Assembly (NCBI GenBank): GCA_947629985.1
Contig: CANRFV010000001.1
Location: 175,329-239,328 of the forward strand
Reading direction: 5' to 3'
Length of the DNA stretch: 64,000 nucleotides
Source of the DNA: an uncultured Clostridia bacterium
GTDB lineage: Bacteria; Bacillota; Clostridia; Christensenellales; CAG-314
A model generated the notes under the pieces. The model did no database searches and had not been told where the DNA came from. It saw nothing but the letters and a program-made list of their open reading frames with translations. The position numbers and the translations under genes were made by a program. Positions 54,974 through 61,664 of the stretch are shown here, piece by piece; position 1 is the first letter of the stretch; each line of letters starts with the position of its first letter.

Positions 54974-55669
54974 TTAAAGTATGCGGGTAAGTTTGTTGCC
55001 GACAAGGTCGCAACTCGTCAGATACAAATCCATGCCAAACTTTTTCATATGCAACTCGGCGCGACAATCCTTGCCGTGCAAATGCCCGTATACCACCGTG
55101 TTTACATCGGCAGCAACCAATTGATGAATAAAATCGGAATCTTCGTAACGTCCGTTAAAGGGCGGAAAATGCATAATTGCAATAACTTTGTCGCCGTCGA
55201 CGCGCATTTTTTGCATGGCGGCAAGAGACAATTTCAATCGTTCGTTTTCGCGCAAATAGATACGCTTGTCTTCCTGACTCAGGTTGTCGCCGTCGGGGCA
55301 GAGCCAACCGCGCGTACCGCATATAAGAACGTTATCGAACCTGAAACAATCGTTTTGCAAAGCATAAAAACGGGGCGGTAAAGCGCTGCGTACCTGCGAA
55401 AGGGTATTCCACCAATAGTCGTGATTGCCGCGCAAAATTACCTTTTTACCTGGAAGTTCCGCCACCAAAGCGAAATCCGGCAAGGCTTCGTCTATTCGCA
55501 TAGCCCAAGAAAAATCGCCCGGCAACAGCACCAGATCTTCGTCGGATACTTTGTCGCGCCAATCCCGACAAATTATTTCAAAATAATTTTCCCAACTTTT
55601 GCCGAATATGTCCATCGGCTTTTCGACGACCGACGACAGGTGCAAATCGCTTATCGCAAAAACTTTCAT
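54974..55669 (-). CDS. Calcineurin-like metallophosphoesterase
   Basis: 231 residues with the five metallophosphoesterase motifs in order: DLHLS, GDFSW, GNHDYWW, HFPP and GHLHG. Related stand-alone clostridial proteins are annotated only as phosphoesterases; the substrate is unknown. ATG 55669 gives a start directly at the first beta strand; the open frame extends 39 residues upstream without typical sequence. It is preceded by the zinc-ribbon gene on the same strand, 32 bp away. Confidence 0.9.
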   Translation of the reverse strand: MKVFAISDLHLSSVVEKPMDIFGKSWENYFEIICRDWRDKVSDEDLVLLPGDFSWAMRIDEALPDFALVAELPGKKVILRGNHDYWWNTLSQVRSALPPRFYALQNDCFRFDNVLICGTRGWLCPDGDNLSQEDKRIYLRENERLKLSLAAMQKMRVDGDKVIAIMHFPPFNGRYEDSDFIHQLVAADVNTVVYGHLHGKDCRAELHMKKFGMDLYLTSCDLVGNKLTRIL

Positions 55670-55701
55670 AGGCACATTGTAACATAAACGCACTGTTTTG
55701 T

Positions 55702-55923
55702 CTACATATCGCCGCCGTTTTTGTACCGTTTGGCGCGACATTGCGCGCACATTATTTCGTCCGCGTCTATTTTGTTTTTGTTGCAATATGGACAGATCAA
55801 ATCGTCGAAATCTTCGTCGAAAATACTTTTTTTGCCCGCCAATTCGTCAAGACAAACGCGGCAAAGTTGCTGATCGGGCAATATATAATTAAGTCCGCAG
55901 CGCGGACACTTTACGTATTTCAT
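55702..55923 (-). CDS. Small double zinc-ribbon protein
   Basis: 73 residues with four CxxC pairs (CPRC, CRVC, CPYC, CAQC), that is two zinc ribbons separated by an acidic stretch DEDFDD. No family name can be given; such proteins often bind nucleic acid or protein. The start codon lies within a long inverted repeat (55921-55992), with GGAG 12 bases upstream. Confidence 0.75.
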   Translation of the reverse strand: MKYVKCPRCGLNYILPDQQLCRVCLDELAGKKSIFDEDFDDLICPYCNKNKIDADEIMCAQCRAKRYKNGGDM

Positions 55924-55992
55924 AGCGGCGTACTCTCCAAGTTATATTTCAAACTATGAAATGCCGCTAACAAGTGTTACACCGCCGCTATG
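55921..55992 (-). promoter_or_regulatory. Possible RNA switch that can hide the zinc-ribbon start codon
   Basis: In the minus-strand RNA, CATAGCGGCG (55992-55983) pairs perfectly over 10 bp with CGCCGCTATG (55930-55921), whose last three bases are the ATG. A second copy of TAGCGGC (55969-55963) could pair with the same start region, and an ATTTCA/TGAAAT hairpin lies between. Two competing partners for one start codon suggest alternative folds. Confidence 0.4.
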
Positions 55993-56052
55993 CAATTACA
56001 ATTACGCCCTTCGTCGGTACGTACGTCGCCGCAAAACCGACATCAAATAAAA

Positions 56053-56080
56053 AAAAGATTAGACGCAAATCTAATCTTTT
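56053..56080 (-). terminator. Terminator after the Cys-containing hypothetical gene
   Basis: Stem AAAAGATTAGA/TCTAATCTTTT with a 6-nt loop, followed by more T on the minus strand, 14 bp past the stop. Confidence 0.88.
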
Positions 56081-56094
56081 TGTATAGCGGTATA

Positions 56095-56745
56095 TTATTG
56101 ATTGTTTCCGCCGCCGTTTCCCGTGCGGCCGCCCGGATACAACGGCAATTCGAAATACCCCGAGCAAACTTCTTCCGTATATTCCTGACAGGGCGGAATA
56201 ACGGCATAGCCGTAACTTGGAACGATAAGTTCCACATCCATTGTAACTTTTAATATTGCGGTTACGCAACAATTTATTACAAACAAGTAATATGTTACGC
56301 CGTCGATTTCCTGCGTTTGACTGTACTGACCTTCGGGGCTGACAGCCGACACGCCGGCTTCGATTTTATACGGAATAATCGAAGGTTCCGGCAGATACAT
56401 CACTACGTCTACGGGTACCGTTACGGTGCCTGTGCCGCGGCCTTCTTCGTTGTTACTGTCTATGTACGTTACTTCTACGGGAACAACAATATCCGCCTGA
56501 ACGCGCCCGTATTTGGGACGTTCCTGCAAACGCTCTACCACAAGATTGTCCACTATTCCTTCCGTTGTTGTGCTTCTGCAACTGACAAACCGCAAAGGCA
56601 ACGCGGGCGTAGGCGGGTTTACATCGGTTACGCTTACTGTTATTTGTTGCAGCGTTATCTGTTTCATACAGGCGTCGAAAACTTTTTTGCCCTGAATACA
56701 AATTTTTTCGCTGCAATTATTGCCATCAAAATTATTTACCGGCAT
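56095..56745 (-). CDS. Hypothetical protein with KICIQGKKVFDAC motif
   Basis: 216 residues, no signal peptide or membrane helix. It begins with an Asn-rich head and CSEKICIQGKKVFDACMKQ, followed by beta-rich repeats and a Gly/Asn-rich tail (PGGRTGNGGGNNQ). The N-terminal Cys motif recalls uncharacterised clostridial proteins that I associate, with low confidence, with spore or surface structures. ATG 56745 has AGGAGG at ideal spacing. It lies between tetR (same strand, upstream) and the zinc-ribbon gene, with its own terminator. Confidence 0.7.
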   Translation of the reverse strand: MPVNNFDGNNCSEKICIQGKKVFDACMKQITLQQITVSVTDVNPPTPALPLRFVSCRSTTTEGIVDNLVVERLQERPKYGRVQADIVVPVEVTYIDSNNEEGRGTGTVTVPVDVVMYLPEPSIIPYKIEAGVSAVSPEGQYSQTQEIDGVTYYLFVINCCVTAILKVTMDVELIVPSYGYAVIPPCQEYTEEVCSGYFELPLYPGGRTGNGGGNNQ

Positions 56746-56925
56746 TGGTTTACCTCCTATAACTGTCAATATATTGTATGTAACCTATTGTTAAAATGTG
56801 TTTTGACAGTTGAGTAATTATTTGTTATGCGCAAACTATGCCAAGAAAGGTAACTTTGCCGAATCGCCGCAAAATTTTGCCTATATATGCAAGAATAACG
56901 TAAATTTGCCGCAAGTATACAAAAA

Positions 56926-56944
56926 GCGCCCCGCAAAGGGACGC
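56926..56944 (-). terminator. Terminator after tetR
   Basis: A 7-bp GC-rich stem (GCGTCCC/GGGGCGC, one wobble) with a 5-nt loop, followed by TTTTTGTAT on the minus strand, 24 bp past the stop. Confidence 0.85.
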
Positions 56945-56968
56945 CGCAAATCACACAAGCAATGTATT

Positions 56969-57550
56969 TTATTCGTAATGATGAAATCTGTCCTTGATAT
57001 GCCCGAAATAAAACGTAATAAGTTCGCGCGCGTTGCGTTCAAGCACTTCGGGCGAATCGTTGTTGTTCAAAATCTTGAAGAAACTTGTCAAAAAGCCTTC
57101 CGAAATTGCGGTGTAAAACACGGGGTTGAGTATTCTCTCCTTGATTTCGGGAAAAGCGTCGGCAATAAGTTGCTCGATCTTTACCGCCATTTCGCCCACA
57201 ATAAAGTTTACAAACGTTTCGTAATGAACGGTATTGCCTTTGCGAATGATCAACAGTTCGTCGCTGTAATGCATAATAAACGAAATAAGAATATCCGACA
57301 CTTCTTTCAAACTTTGGTCCGTTACCACAAAGTCGTGTTCCACAAACTGTTTTACGCTTTCCATAAACGGGTTTATTACCGCAAAATAAAGATCTTCCTT
57401 ATTGGTAAAGTAACGGTAAATATTGCCAAGCGATATTTCGGCGTTATTTGCGATATTACGAATAGAAGCATCGGAAAAACCGTGCTCCTTAAATTCATCG
57501 ACCGCAGCAGAAAGTATTCTGTCGCGAATTTCTTTTTTCAAATACTGCAT
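56969..57550 (-). CDS. TetR/AcrR-family transcriptional regulator
   Basis: 193 residues. The N-terminal helix-turn-helix is canonical: ILSAAVDEFKEHGFSDASIRNIANNAEISLGNIYRYF, given here in pieces, with KEDLYFAV after it. The C-terminal ligand domain is all-helical and unassigned. No efflux pump or enzyme is adjacent, so the target is not obvious. The best candidate is the downstream hypothetical gene, whose upstream region shares a 12-bp motif with the tetR leader. Confidence 0.9.
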   Translation of the reverse strand: MQYLKKEIRDRILSAAVDEFKEHGFSDASIRNIANNAEISLGNIYRYFTNKEDLYFAVINPFMESVKQFVEHDFVVTDQSLKEVSDILISFIMHYSDELLIIRKGNTVHYETFVNFIVGEMAVKIEQLIADAFPEIKERILNPVFYTAISEGFLTSFFKILNNNDSPEVLERNARELITFYFGHIKDRFHHYE

Positions 57551-57590
57551 GAGATAAATTCTCCTAAGTATGTATTGTAAACCGAAATAA

Positions 57591-57602
57591 AACTGACAAA
57601 AC
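57591..57602 (+). promoter_or_regulatory. Motif AACTGACAAAAC shared between tetR leader and neighbour
   Basis: AACTGACAAAAC lies downstream of the tetR -10. A copy with one change, AACTGTCAAAAC, is on the minus strand at 56811-56800, upstream of the hypothetical gene at 56095-56745, and there forms an inverted repeat with AACTGTCAA at 56761-56769. It may be a TetR operator. Confidence 0.3.
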
Positions 57603-57617
57603 CTAATTTACGTTTAC

Positions 57618-57646
57618 ATTATAGCATAACTCTCGGATAATTGCAA
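57618..57646 (-). promoter_or_regulatory. Sigma-A promoter of tetR
   Basis: Minus strand: -35 TTGCAA (57641-57646), -10 TATAAT (57618-57623), spacer 17 bp. Confidence 0.75.
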
Positions 57647-57684
57647 CACCTTGCGCTAACATTTTTGTTTATTTTTCATTTTTG

Positions 57685-58413
57685 TCAGTACGCACATTCC
57701 AGCAGCATTTTGTCGGCAAGCAATGCGATAAATTCGCCGTTTGTGGGCTTTTCGGACGAATTGTATACTTTTACCCCGAAAATATTATTTATGTTTTCTA
57801 TTTTTCCGCGATTCCACGCCACTTCGATGGCATGCCGTATGGCGCGCTCTACTTTGCTGGGCGTTGTATTAAACCGCTTGGCAATGGACGGATACAAACT
57901 TTTTGTAATGGCGTTTATTATCGGCGGATCGTCTACCGCTAACTTGATGCCTTCGCGCAAAAATTGATATCCTTTTATGTGCGCAGGTATGCCTACGCTT
58001 ACAAAAATACTGCTTATGCGTTCGTCGAGAGTGCGCTCGGATACGCTTTTTTTGCGCACCACTTTGCCGCCCAGACGTTCGCCGTCGTAGACGTTAAGTA
58101 TTCTTTGCTCCAACACGCTGTATTCCAACGGCTTTACCAAATAATACTTGGCGCCCAAATCTAATGCCTTTATTACAAACACTTCGCTTTTCAGTTCGGA
58201 CGCGACAATAAACTTTACGTCGCGATATTTTTCCAACAACGCATAGCCGTCTTCGCCGCTCATCATCAACTCGGTAATAACCACGTCCGGCGAATTTTCG
58301 TCCAAACACTTGCGCGCGTCCTTGCCTTCAACATCGAAAACAACGTTGAATTCTTCGTTTTCCTGCAATCTTTCTTTCAAACCGGGTTGTCCGATTAAGC
58401 CAATTTTTATCAC
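57685..58413 (-). CDS. spo0A: Spo0A-family sporulation regulator with degenerate receiver
   Basis: 242 residues. The C-terminal Spo0A effector domain is nearly canonical (VGIPAHIKGYQFLREGIKL, PSIAKRFNTTPSKVERAIRH, AIEVAWNRGKI, KPTNGEFIALLADK). The N-terminal receiver keeps the fold and the Lys of YLVKPL (residue 94). However, the phospho-acceptor Asp is Glu (ITELMM, residue 48), the two acidic pocket residues are Gly-Gln (LIGQPG), and the conserved Thr is Ala. Spo0A normally needs phosphorylation of that Asp to dimerise on 0A boxes. The start is GTG with AAAGGAG. spoIVB, a frequent neighbour, is absent. Confidence 0.95.
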   Translation of the reverse strand: MIKIGLIGQPGLKERLQENEEFNVVFDVEGKDARKCLDENSPDVVITELMMSGEDGYALLEKYRDVKFIVASELKSEVFVIKALDLGAKYYLVKPLEYSVLEQRILNVYDGERLGGKVVRKKSVSERTLDERISSIFVSVGIPAHIKGYQFLREGIKLAVDDPPIINAITKSLYPSIAKRFNTTPSKVERAIRHAIEVAWNRGKIENINNIFGVKVYNSSEKPTNGEFIALLADKMLLECAY

Positions 58414-58443
58414 AAAATATCTCCTTTTGCCTTTTGTGAATTC

Positions 58444-58452
58444 ATTGTAACA
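58444..58452 (-). promoter_or_regulatory. Extended -10 promoter of spo0A
   Basis: TGTTACAAT on the minus strand (TG plus TACAAT at 58444-58449), about 31 bp before the GTG. No good -35 at 17 bp is seen, as is usual for extended -10 promoters. No clear sigma-H site was found. Confidence 0.5.
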
Positions 58453-58501
58453 CGTACTCGAACAAGTTATTCCACGAAGAATATTCTATTTTAATTTTTT
58501 T

Positions 58502-58508
58502 TGTCGAA
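58502..58508 (+). promoter_or_regulatory. 0A box upstream of spo0A
   Basis: TGTCGAA on the plus strand, a perfect match to the Spo0A-binding core, about 50 bp upstream of the spo0A -10. It suggests autoregulation. Confidence 0.55.
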
Positions 58509-58729
58509 AAATAAAAATGAAAAGTTAAAATTGTATTTTTTTTATGAAATGATGCGTCTGCGCATATTTATAACGCATACCGCGACCATACCAATTGCCC
58601 TTAATGCACGTAAACGACGCAAAACACCAATCTGCGGCAAAAAACGTTATATGCGGCGGCGTAAACAACGCAACAATTGATTGTTTATGTAAAATTTACG
58701 ACTGCGCAAACAAAACAGTCCCGATAAAC

Positions 58730-58766
58730 AGGGCGGCAACGCTACCCAACATAGCCTTGCCGCCCT
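58730..58766 (-). terminator. Long hairpin after the GNAT gene
   Basis: A perfect 10-bp stem (AGGGCGGCAA/TTGCCGCCCT) topped by GCTA/TAGC, followed on the minus strand by GTTTATCG. The U tract is weak. The rest of 58509-58729 shows no gene on either strand that I can support. Confidence 0.6.
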
Positions 58767-58772
58767 ATGTAA

Positions 58773-59231
58773 TTACCGATATCCTATACGTTTGTAATAT
58801 ACGCGCGACGCCACACCGTTTACATCGGTCATAAAAGACAAAAAAGTATATCCGTAGCGTTCGTAAAAGCCCGTAATATCGGTTGATACATAAACTTTGG
58901 CGTATTTTGCTTTACTTGCGTCAAGTTCGACATATCTCAGCAACTCGCCTGCACAGCCGCTGCCGCGATATTGCGGAAATGTGTATACAAAACCTATCCA
59001 AGGCGTCAAATCGGTAGGCTGTATATCGTCAACCGCCGATAGCGTGCAAAAAGAAACGAGTTCGTCGCCGTCTATCAACATATAAACTTGGGAATTTTGC
59101 CCGAGTGTTTTATCGAAATCGCCTGTAATTAACAATCTGTATAAAAACTGCCCCGCCTGCCAATCGCACCGCTTTATTTGTTGCAACCAATGATCTCGGT
59201 TATCGCTATCGAAAAATTTTATTACTTTCAT
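58773..59231 (-). CDS. GNAT-family N-acetyltransferase
   Basis: 152 residues. The acetyl-CoA-binding motif is FPQYRGSGCAGELLRYVE, followed by VYVSTDITGFYERYGYTF, typical of the last strands of GNAT proteins. The substrate is unknown. ATG 59231 gives MKVIKFFDSDN; an upstream start adds 13 atypical residues. No strong ribosome site is visible. The 238-bp gap 59232-59469 upstream shows no feature. Confidence 0.85.
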   Translation of the reverse strand: MKVIKFFDSDNRDHWLQQIKRCDWQAGQFLYRLLITGDFDKTLGQNSQVYMLIDGDELVSFCTLSAVDDIQPTDLTPWIGFVYTFPQYRGSGCAGELLRYVELDASKAKYAKVYVSTDITGFYERYGYTFLSFMTDVNGVASRVYYKRIGYR

Positions 59232-59469
59232 AACTTGAATATTTGTGTAAAACAAGCCAACTTTACGCACCGAATGTGTTATTCGTAAATTGTGGTAAAT
59301 TTTAACGGTTGATATTTAACAAAACGGCGTTCGTATTGCCGCACTAACTGTTCGGAAAACTTTTGCTATTTATTGGCCATTAAGTTAAAATTCACAATTA
59401 AATCCAAACGCGCCGTCAGCGCATATCCCATCTTTGCCGTTGCGCCTTACTTCTTTTTGTCAGCATACG

Positions 59470-59853
59470 CTATTCGCCGTTGTTTTGCGAATTGTCGGCG
59501 CTGCCAGCAGTAGCCGCTTGGACGGAATCGCCATTGTCGTCGGCGTCGGATATGTCGTAAGAAAATTCCGCTTGCGCCGCGCGATACGCCTTGATATCGG
59601 GCAAAATACAAATATAAAACGTCTTGTCGAAGAACCATATTACCGATTTGCAAATAACCGATACCAACATATTAAGCAACGGGATCCAACCGAAAATCAT
59701 ATTTACAAAAGTAAACACCATTTCTATTACAAACGAAACGGCATACAACGGTACTCCCACGATCAAACACAGCGTTTTGAACACGCAGTAAAAAAAGTTG
59801 CGAGACGTGTAGTTGAAAATCCAATGTAATCTTTGCAAATAGTATTCTTTCAT
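59470..59853 (-). CDS. Small hypothetical membrane protein
   Basis: About 127 residues, not recognised. After a basic/aromatic N-terminus (MKEYYLQRLHWIFNY) come two or three closely spaced hydrophobic segments from about residue 20 to 80. A soluble, acidic, low-complexity tail rich in Asp, Ala, Asn and Ser follows. An open frame extends 52 residues upstream, but ATG 59853 is the first with plausible spacing to a GAGAA site. It stands alone between the GNAT gene and the mgtE leader. Confidence 0.6.
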   Translation of the reverse strand: MKEYYLQRLHWIFNYTSRNFFYCVFKTLCLIVGVPLYAVSFVIEMVFTFVNMIFGWIPLLNMLVSVICKSVIWFFDKTFYICILPDIKAYRAAQAEFSYDISDADDNGDSVQAATAGSADNSQNNGE

Positions 59854-60002
59854 AACATTATTCTCGTACAAATTGTACAATAAAACGGCGGTATTGTCAA
59901 TGTTATGTCCGCGCATAAACGCGGCGGAATGCCTTATTGTTACACGGCGGCAAAAAATGCTTTTTTTGTAAAAATTTGTGGCGACAATAATGTTAAAAAT
60001 CA

Positions 60003-60031
60003 TTGACACAACGTAAAAATGAAACTAAAAT
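60003..60031 (+). promoter_or_regulatory. Sigma-A promoter of the mgtE leader
   Basis: Plus strand: -35 TTGACA (60003-60008), -10 TAAAAT (60026-60031), spacer 17 bp. The predicted start is near 60038, just before the riboswitch. Confidence 0.8.
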
Positions 60032-60043
60032 AGATGTATAAAT

Positions 60044-60190
60044 AATCCGGTAGGTGAGGCTACCATGGGGATACGGATTGCTACCGACTACAAGTGGAGA
60101 CACTTAACGTAAGGTAAGCAGGATTTGTCGAAAACAAGGCTCAACCTAATGCAATTACACTGCCCCATGATGCTAAAACTTGTAATGGTT
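60044..60190 (+). ncRNA. M-box (ykoK) magnesium riboswitch
   Basis: The leader contains the M-box hallmarks GTAGGTGAGGCTACCATGGGG and, soon after, GGATTGCTACCGA, followed by the stem regions around AAGTGGAGACACTT and AACAAGGCTCAACC, ending near CACTGCCCCATGATGC. M-boxes bind Mg2+ and shut off transport genes when magnesium is plentiful. GTAATGG at the 3' end (60182-60188) is complementary to CCATTAC (60237-60243) in the terminator, giving the expected antiterminator. It directly controls mgtE. Confidence 0.9.
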
Positions 60191-60231
60191 GGACGTAAGT
60201 TTTTCGTCGTTGTCAATACACGCAATTGTGT

Positions 60232-60257
60232 CCGCGCCATTACGGTGCGGTTTTTTT
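60232..60257 (+). terminator. Riboswitch-controlled terminator before mgtE
   Basis: A 7-bp stem (CCGCGCC/GGTGCGG, one G-U) with a 5-nt loop and seven T, 18 bp before the mgtE ATG. Its loop side contains the CCATTAC that pairs with the riboswitch 3' end in the alternative fold. Confidence 0.88.
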
Positions 60258-60275
60258 GTTGAAAGGAGGTGCCAA

Positions 60276-61664
60276 ATGGAATACGAAGAATTGATGCAAT
60301 TATTGGACGAAATTCTTGCACTGCTGCAATCCAAAAACTTTCGCGAAATAAAAGTTAAACTTAACGAACTTAAACCGCAAGATACGGCATTGTTGCTGGA
60401 AGAATTGCCCGAAAAAGATATGCCGCTTGTATTTCGCCTGCTAAGCAAAGAAAACGCCGCCGAAACATTTGTGGAAATGTCTTACGACAGTCAGGAAATG
60501 TTGCTTAACATCTTTTCGGATGCGGAATTGAAAGCCGTATTTGACGAAATGTTTGTAGACGACACCGTTGACATAATAGAAGAAATGCCCGCAAATGTAG
60601 TCAAACGTATCATAAAACAATCCGATGCGGAAACGCGCAAGCAGATAAACGAAATTCTCAAATACCCCAAAGACAGCGCCGGTACGATAATGACCGTAGA
60701 ATACGTAAGCCTGCGCAAACATTGGACGGTAAAAGAGTGTTTTGACCGTATCCGTAAAATTGCCGTAGACAAAGAAACTATTTACAGTTGCTACGTTACC
60801 GACGACAAACGCAAACTTATCGGTAAGGTTACCGTAAAAGACTTGCTGTTGCACGACTACGACACGCCCATCAGCGAATTTATGGAGACGGACGTAATTT
60901 GCGCAGAGACCACCGACGACAAAGAATTTGTTGCACAACAAATGTCCAAATACGACCTGTCGGCACTGCCTGTTGTAGACGGAGAAAATCGCATCGTGGG
61001 TATTGTTACGTACGACGATATTTTGGACGTTATCGAACAGGAAGCGACTGAAGATATTACCAAAATGGCAGCCGTTACGCCGTCTACCGACACCTATATG
61101 GAACAAAGCGTGTGGCAAATATGGAAAAACCGTATTCCCTGGTTGCTTATTTTGATGATATCCGCCACTTTTACGGGGTTGATAATAAACACGTTTGAAA
61201 CAAGGCTCAATTCGCTGAGTCCGTTGCTGTTTGCATGCATACCCATGTTGATGGATACCGGCGGAAACGCGGGCAGTCAGGCTTCCGTAACTGTGATCCG
61301 CGGCTTGGCATTGGACGAAATACGTCCGCGCGACGTGCTTAAAGTGCTGTGGAAAGAAATTCGCGTATCGGTGTTGCTTGCCGCGTGCCTGTCGGTTGCT
61401 TGCTTTGCCAAACTGTACTTGTTGGACGGATTGGCGTTTGGCTTCGACTACAAATGGTATATTTGCCTTGTGGTATCGATTGCGCTGTTTGTAACGGTTG
61501 TGATTGCCAAAATTGTCGGCTGCCTTATGCCCATACTTGCAAAAGTGTGCAAATTGGACCCCGCCGTTGTGGCAAGTCCGTTTATTACCACCATTGTCGA
61601 CGCGCTGTCGTTGATGATCTTCTGCCTTATTTCCACAAGCGTATTGCCGCCGTTTTTGTCGTAG
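60276..61664 (+). CDS. mgtE: Magnesium transporter MgtE
   Basis: About 462 residues. The cytosolic N domain is a helical repeat (ELPEKDMPLVFRLLSKENAAETF). Two CBS domains follow (GKVTVKDLLLHDYDTPISEFM; LPVVDGENRIVGIVTYDDILDVIE), then five membrane helices with the signature MDTGGNAGSQASVTVIRGLA. Mg2+ binding to the N and CBS domains closes the channel, so the gene is controlled at both RNA and protein level. ATG 60276 has AAAGGAGGT. The last 38 bp overlap the convergent gene on the minus strand. Confidence 0.97.
   Translation: MEYEELMQLLDEILALLQSKNFREIKVKLNELKPQDTALLLEELPEKDMPLVFRLLSKENAAETFVEMSYDSQEMLLNIFSDAELKAVFDEMFVDDTVDIIEEMPANVVKRIIKQSDAETRKQINEILKYPKDSAGTIMTVEYVSLRKHWTVKECFDRIRKIAVDKETIYSCYVTDDKRKLIGKVTVKDLLLHDYDTPISEFMETDVICAETTDDKEFVAQQMSKYDLSALPVVDGENRIVGIVTYDDILDVIEQEATEDITKMAAVTPSTDTYMEQSVWQIWKNRIPWLLILMISATFTGLIINTFETRLNSLSPLLFACIPMLMDTGGNAGSQASVTVIRGLALDEIRPRDVLKVLWKEIRVSVLLAACLSVACFAKLYLLDGLAFGFDYKWYICLVVSIALFVTVVIAKIVGCLMPILAKVCKLDPAVVASPFITTIVDALSLMIFCLISTSVLPPFLS

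Noticed and set aside
58560..58729. Possible small plus-strand gene upstream of spo0A
   Set aside because: The frames have no ribosome site, family resemblance or promoter; treated as non-coding.
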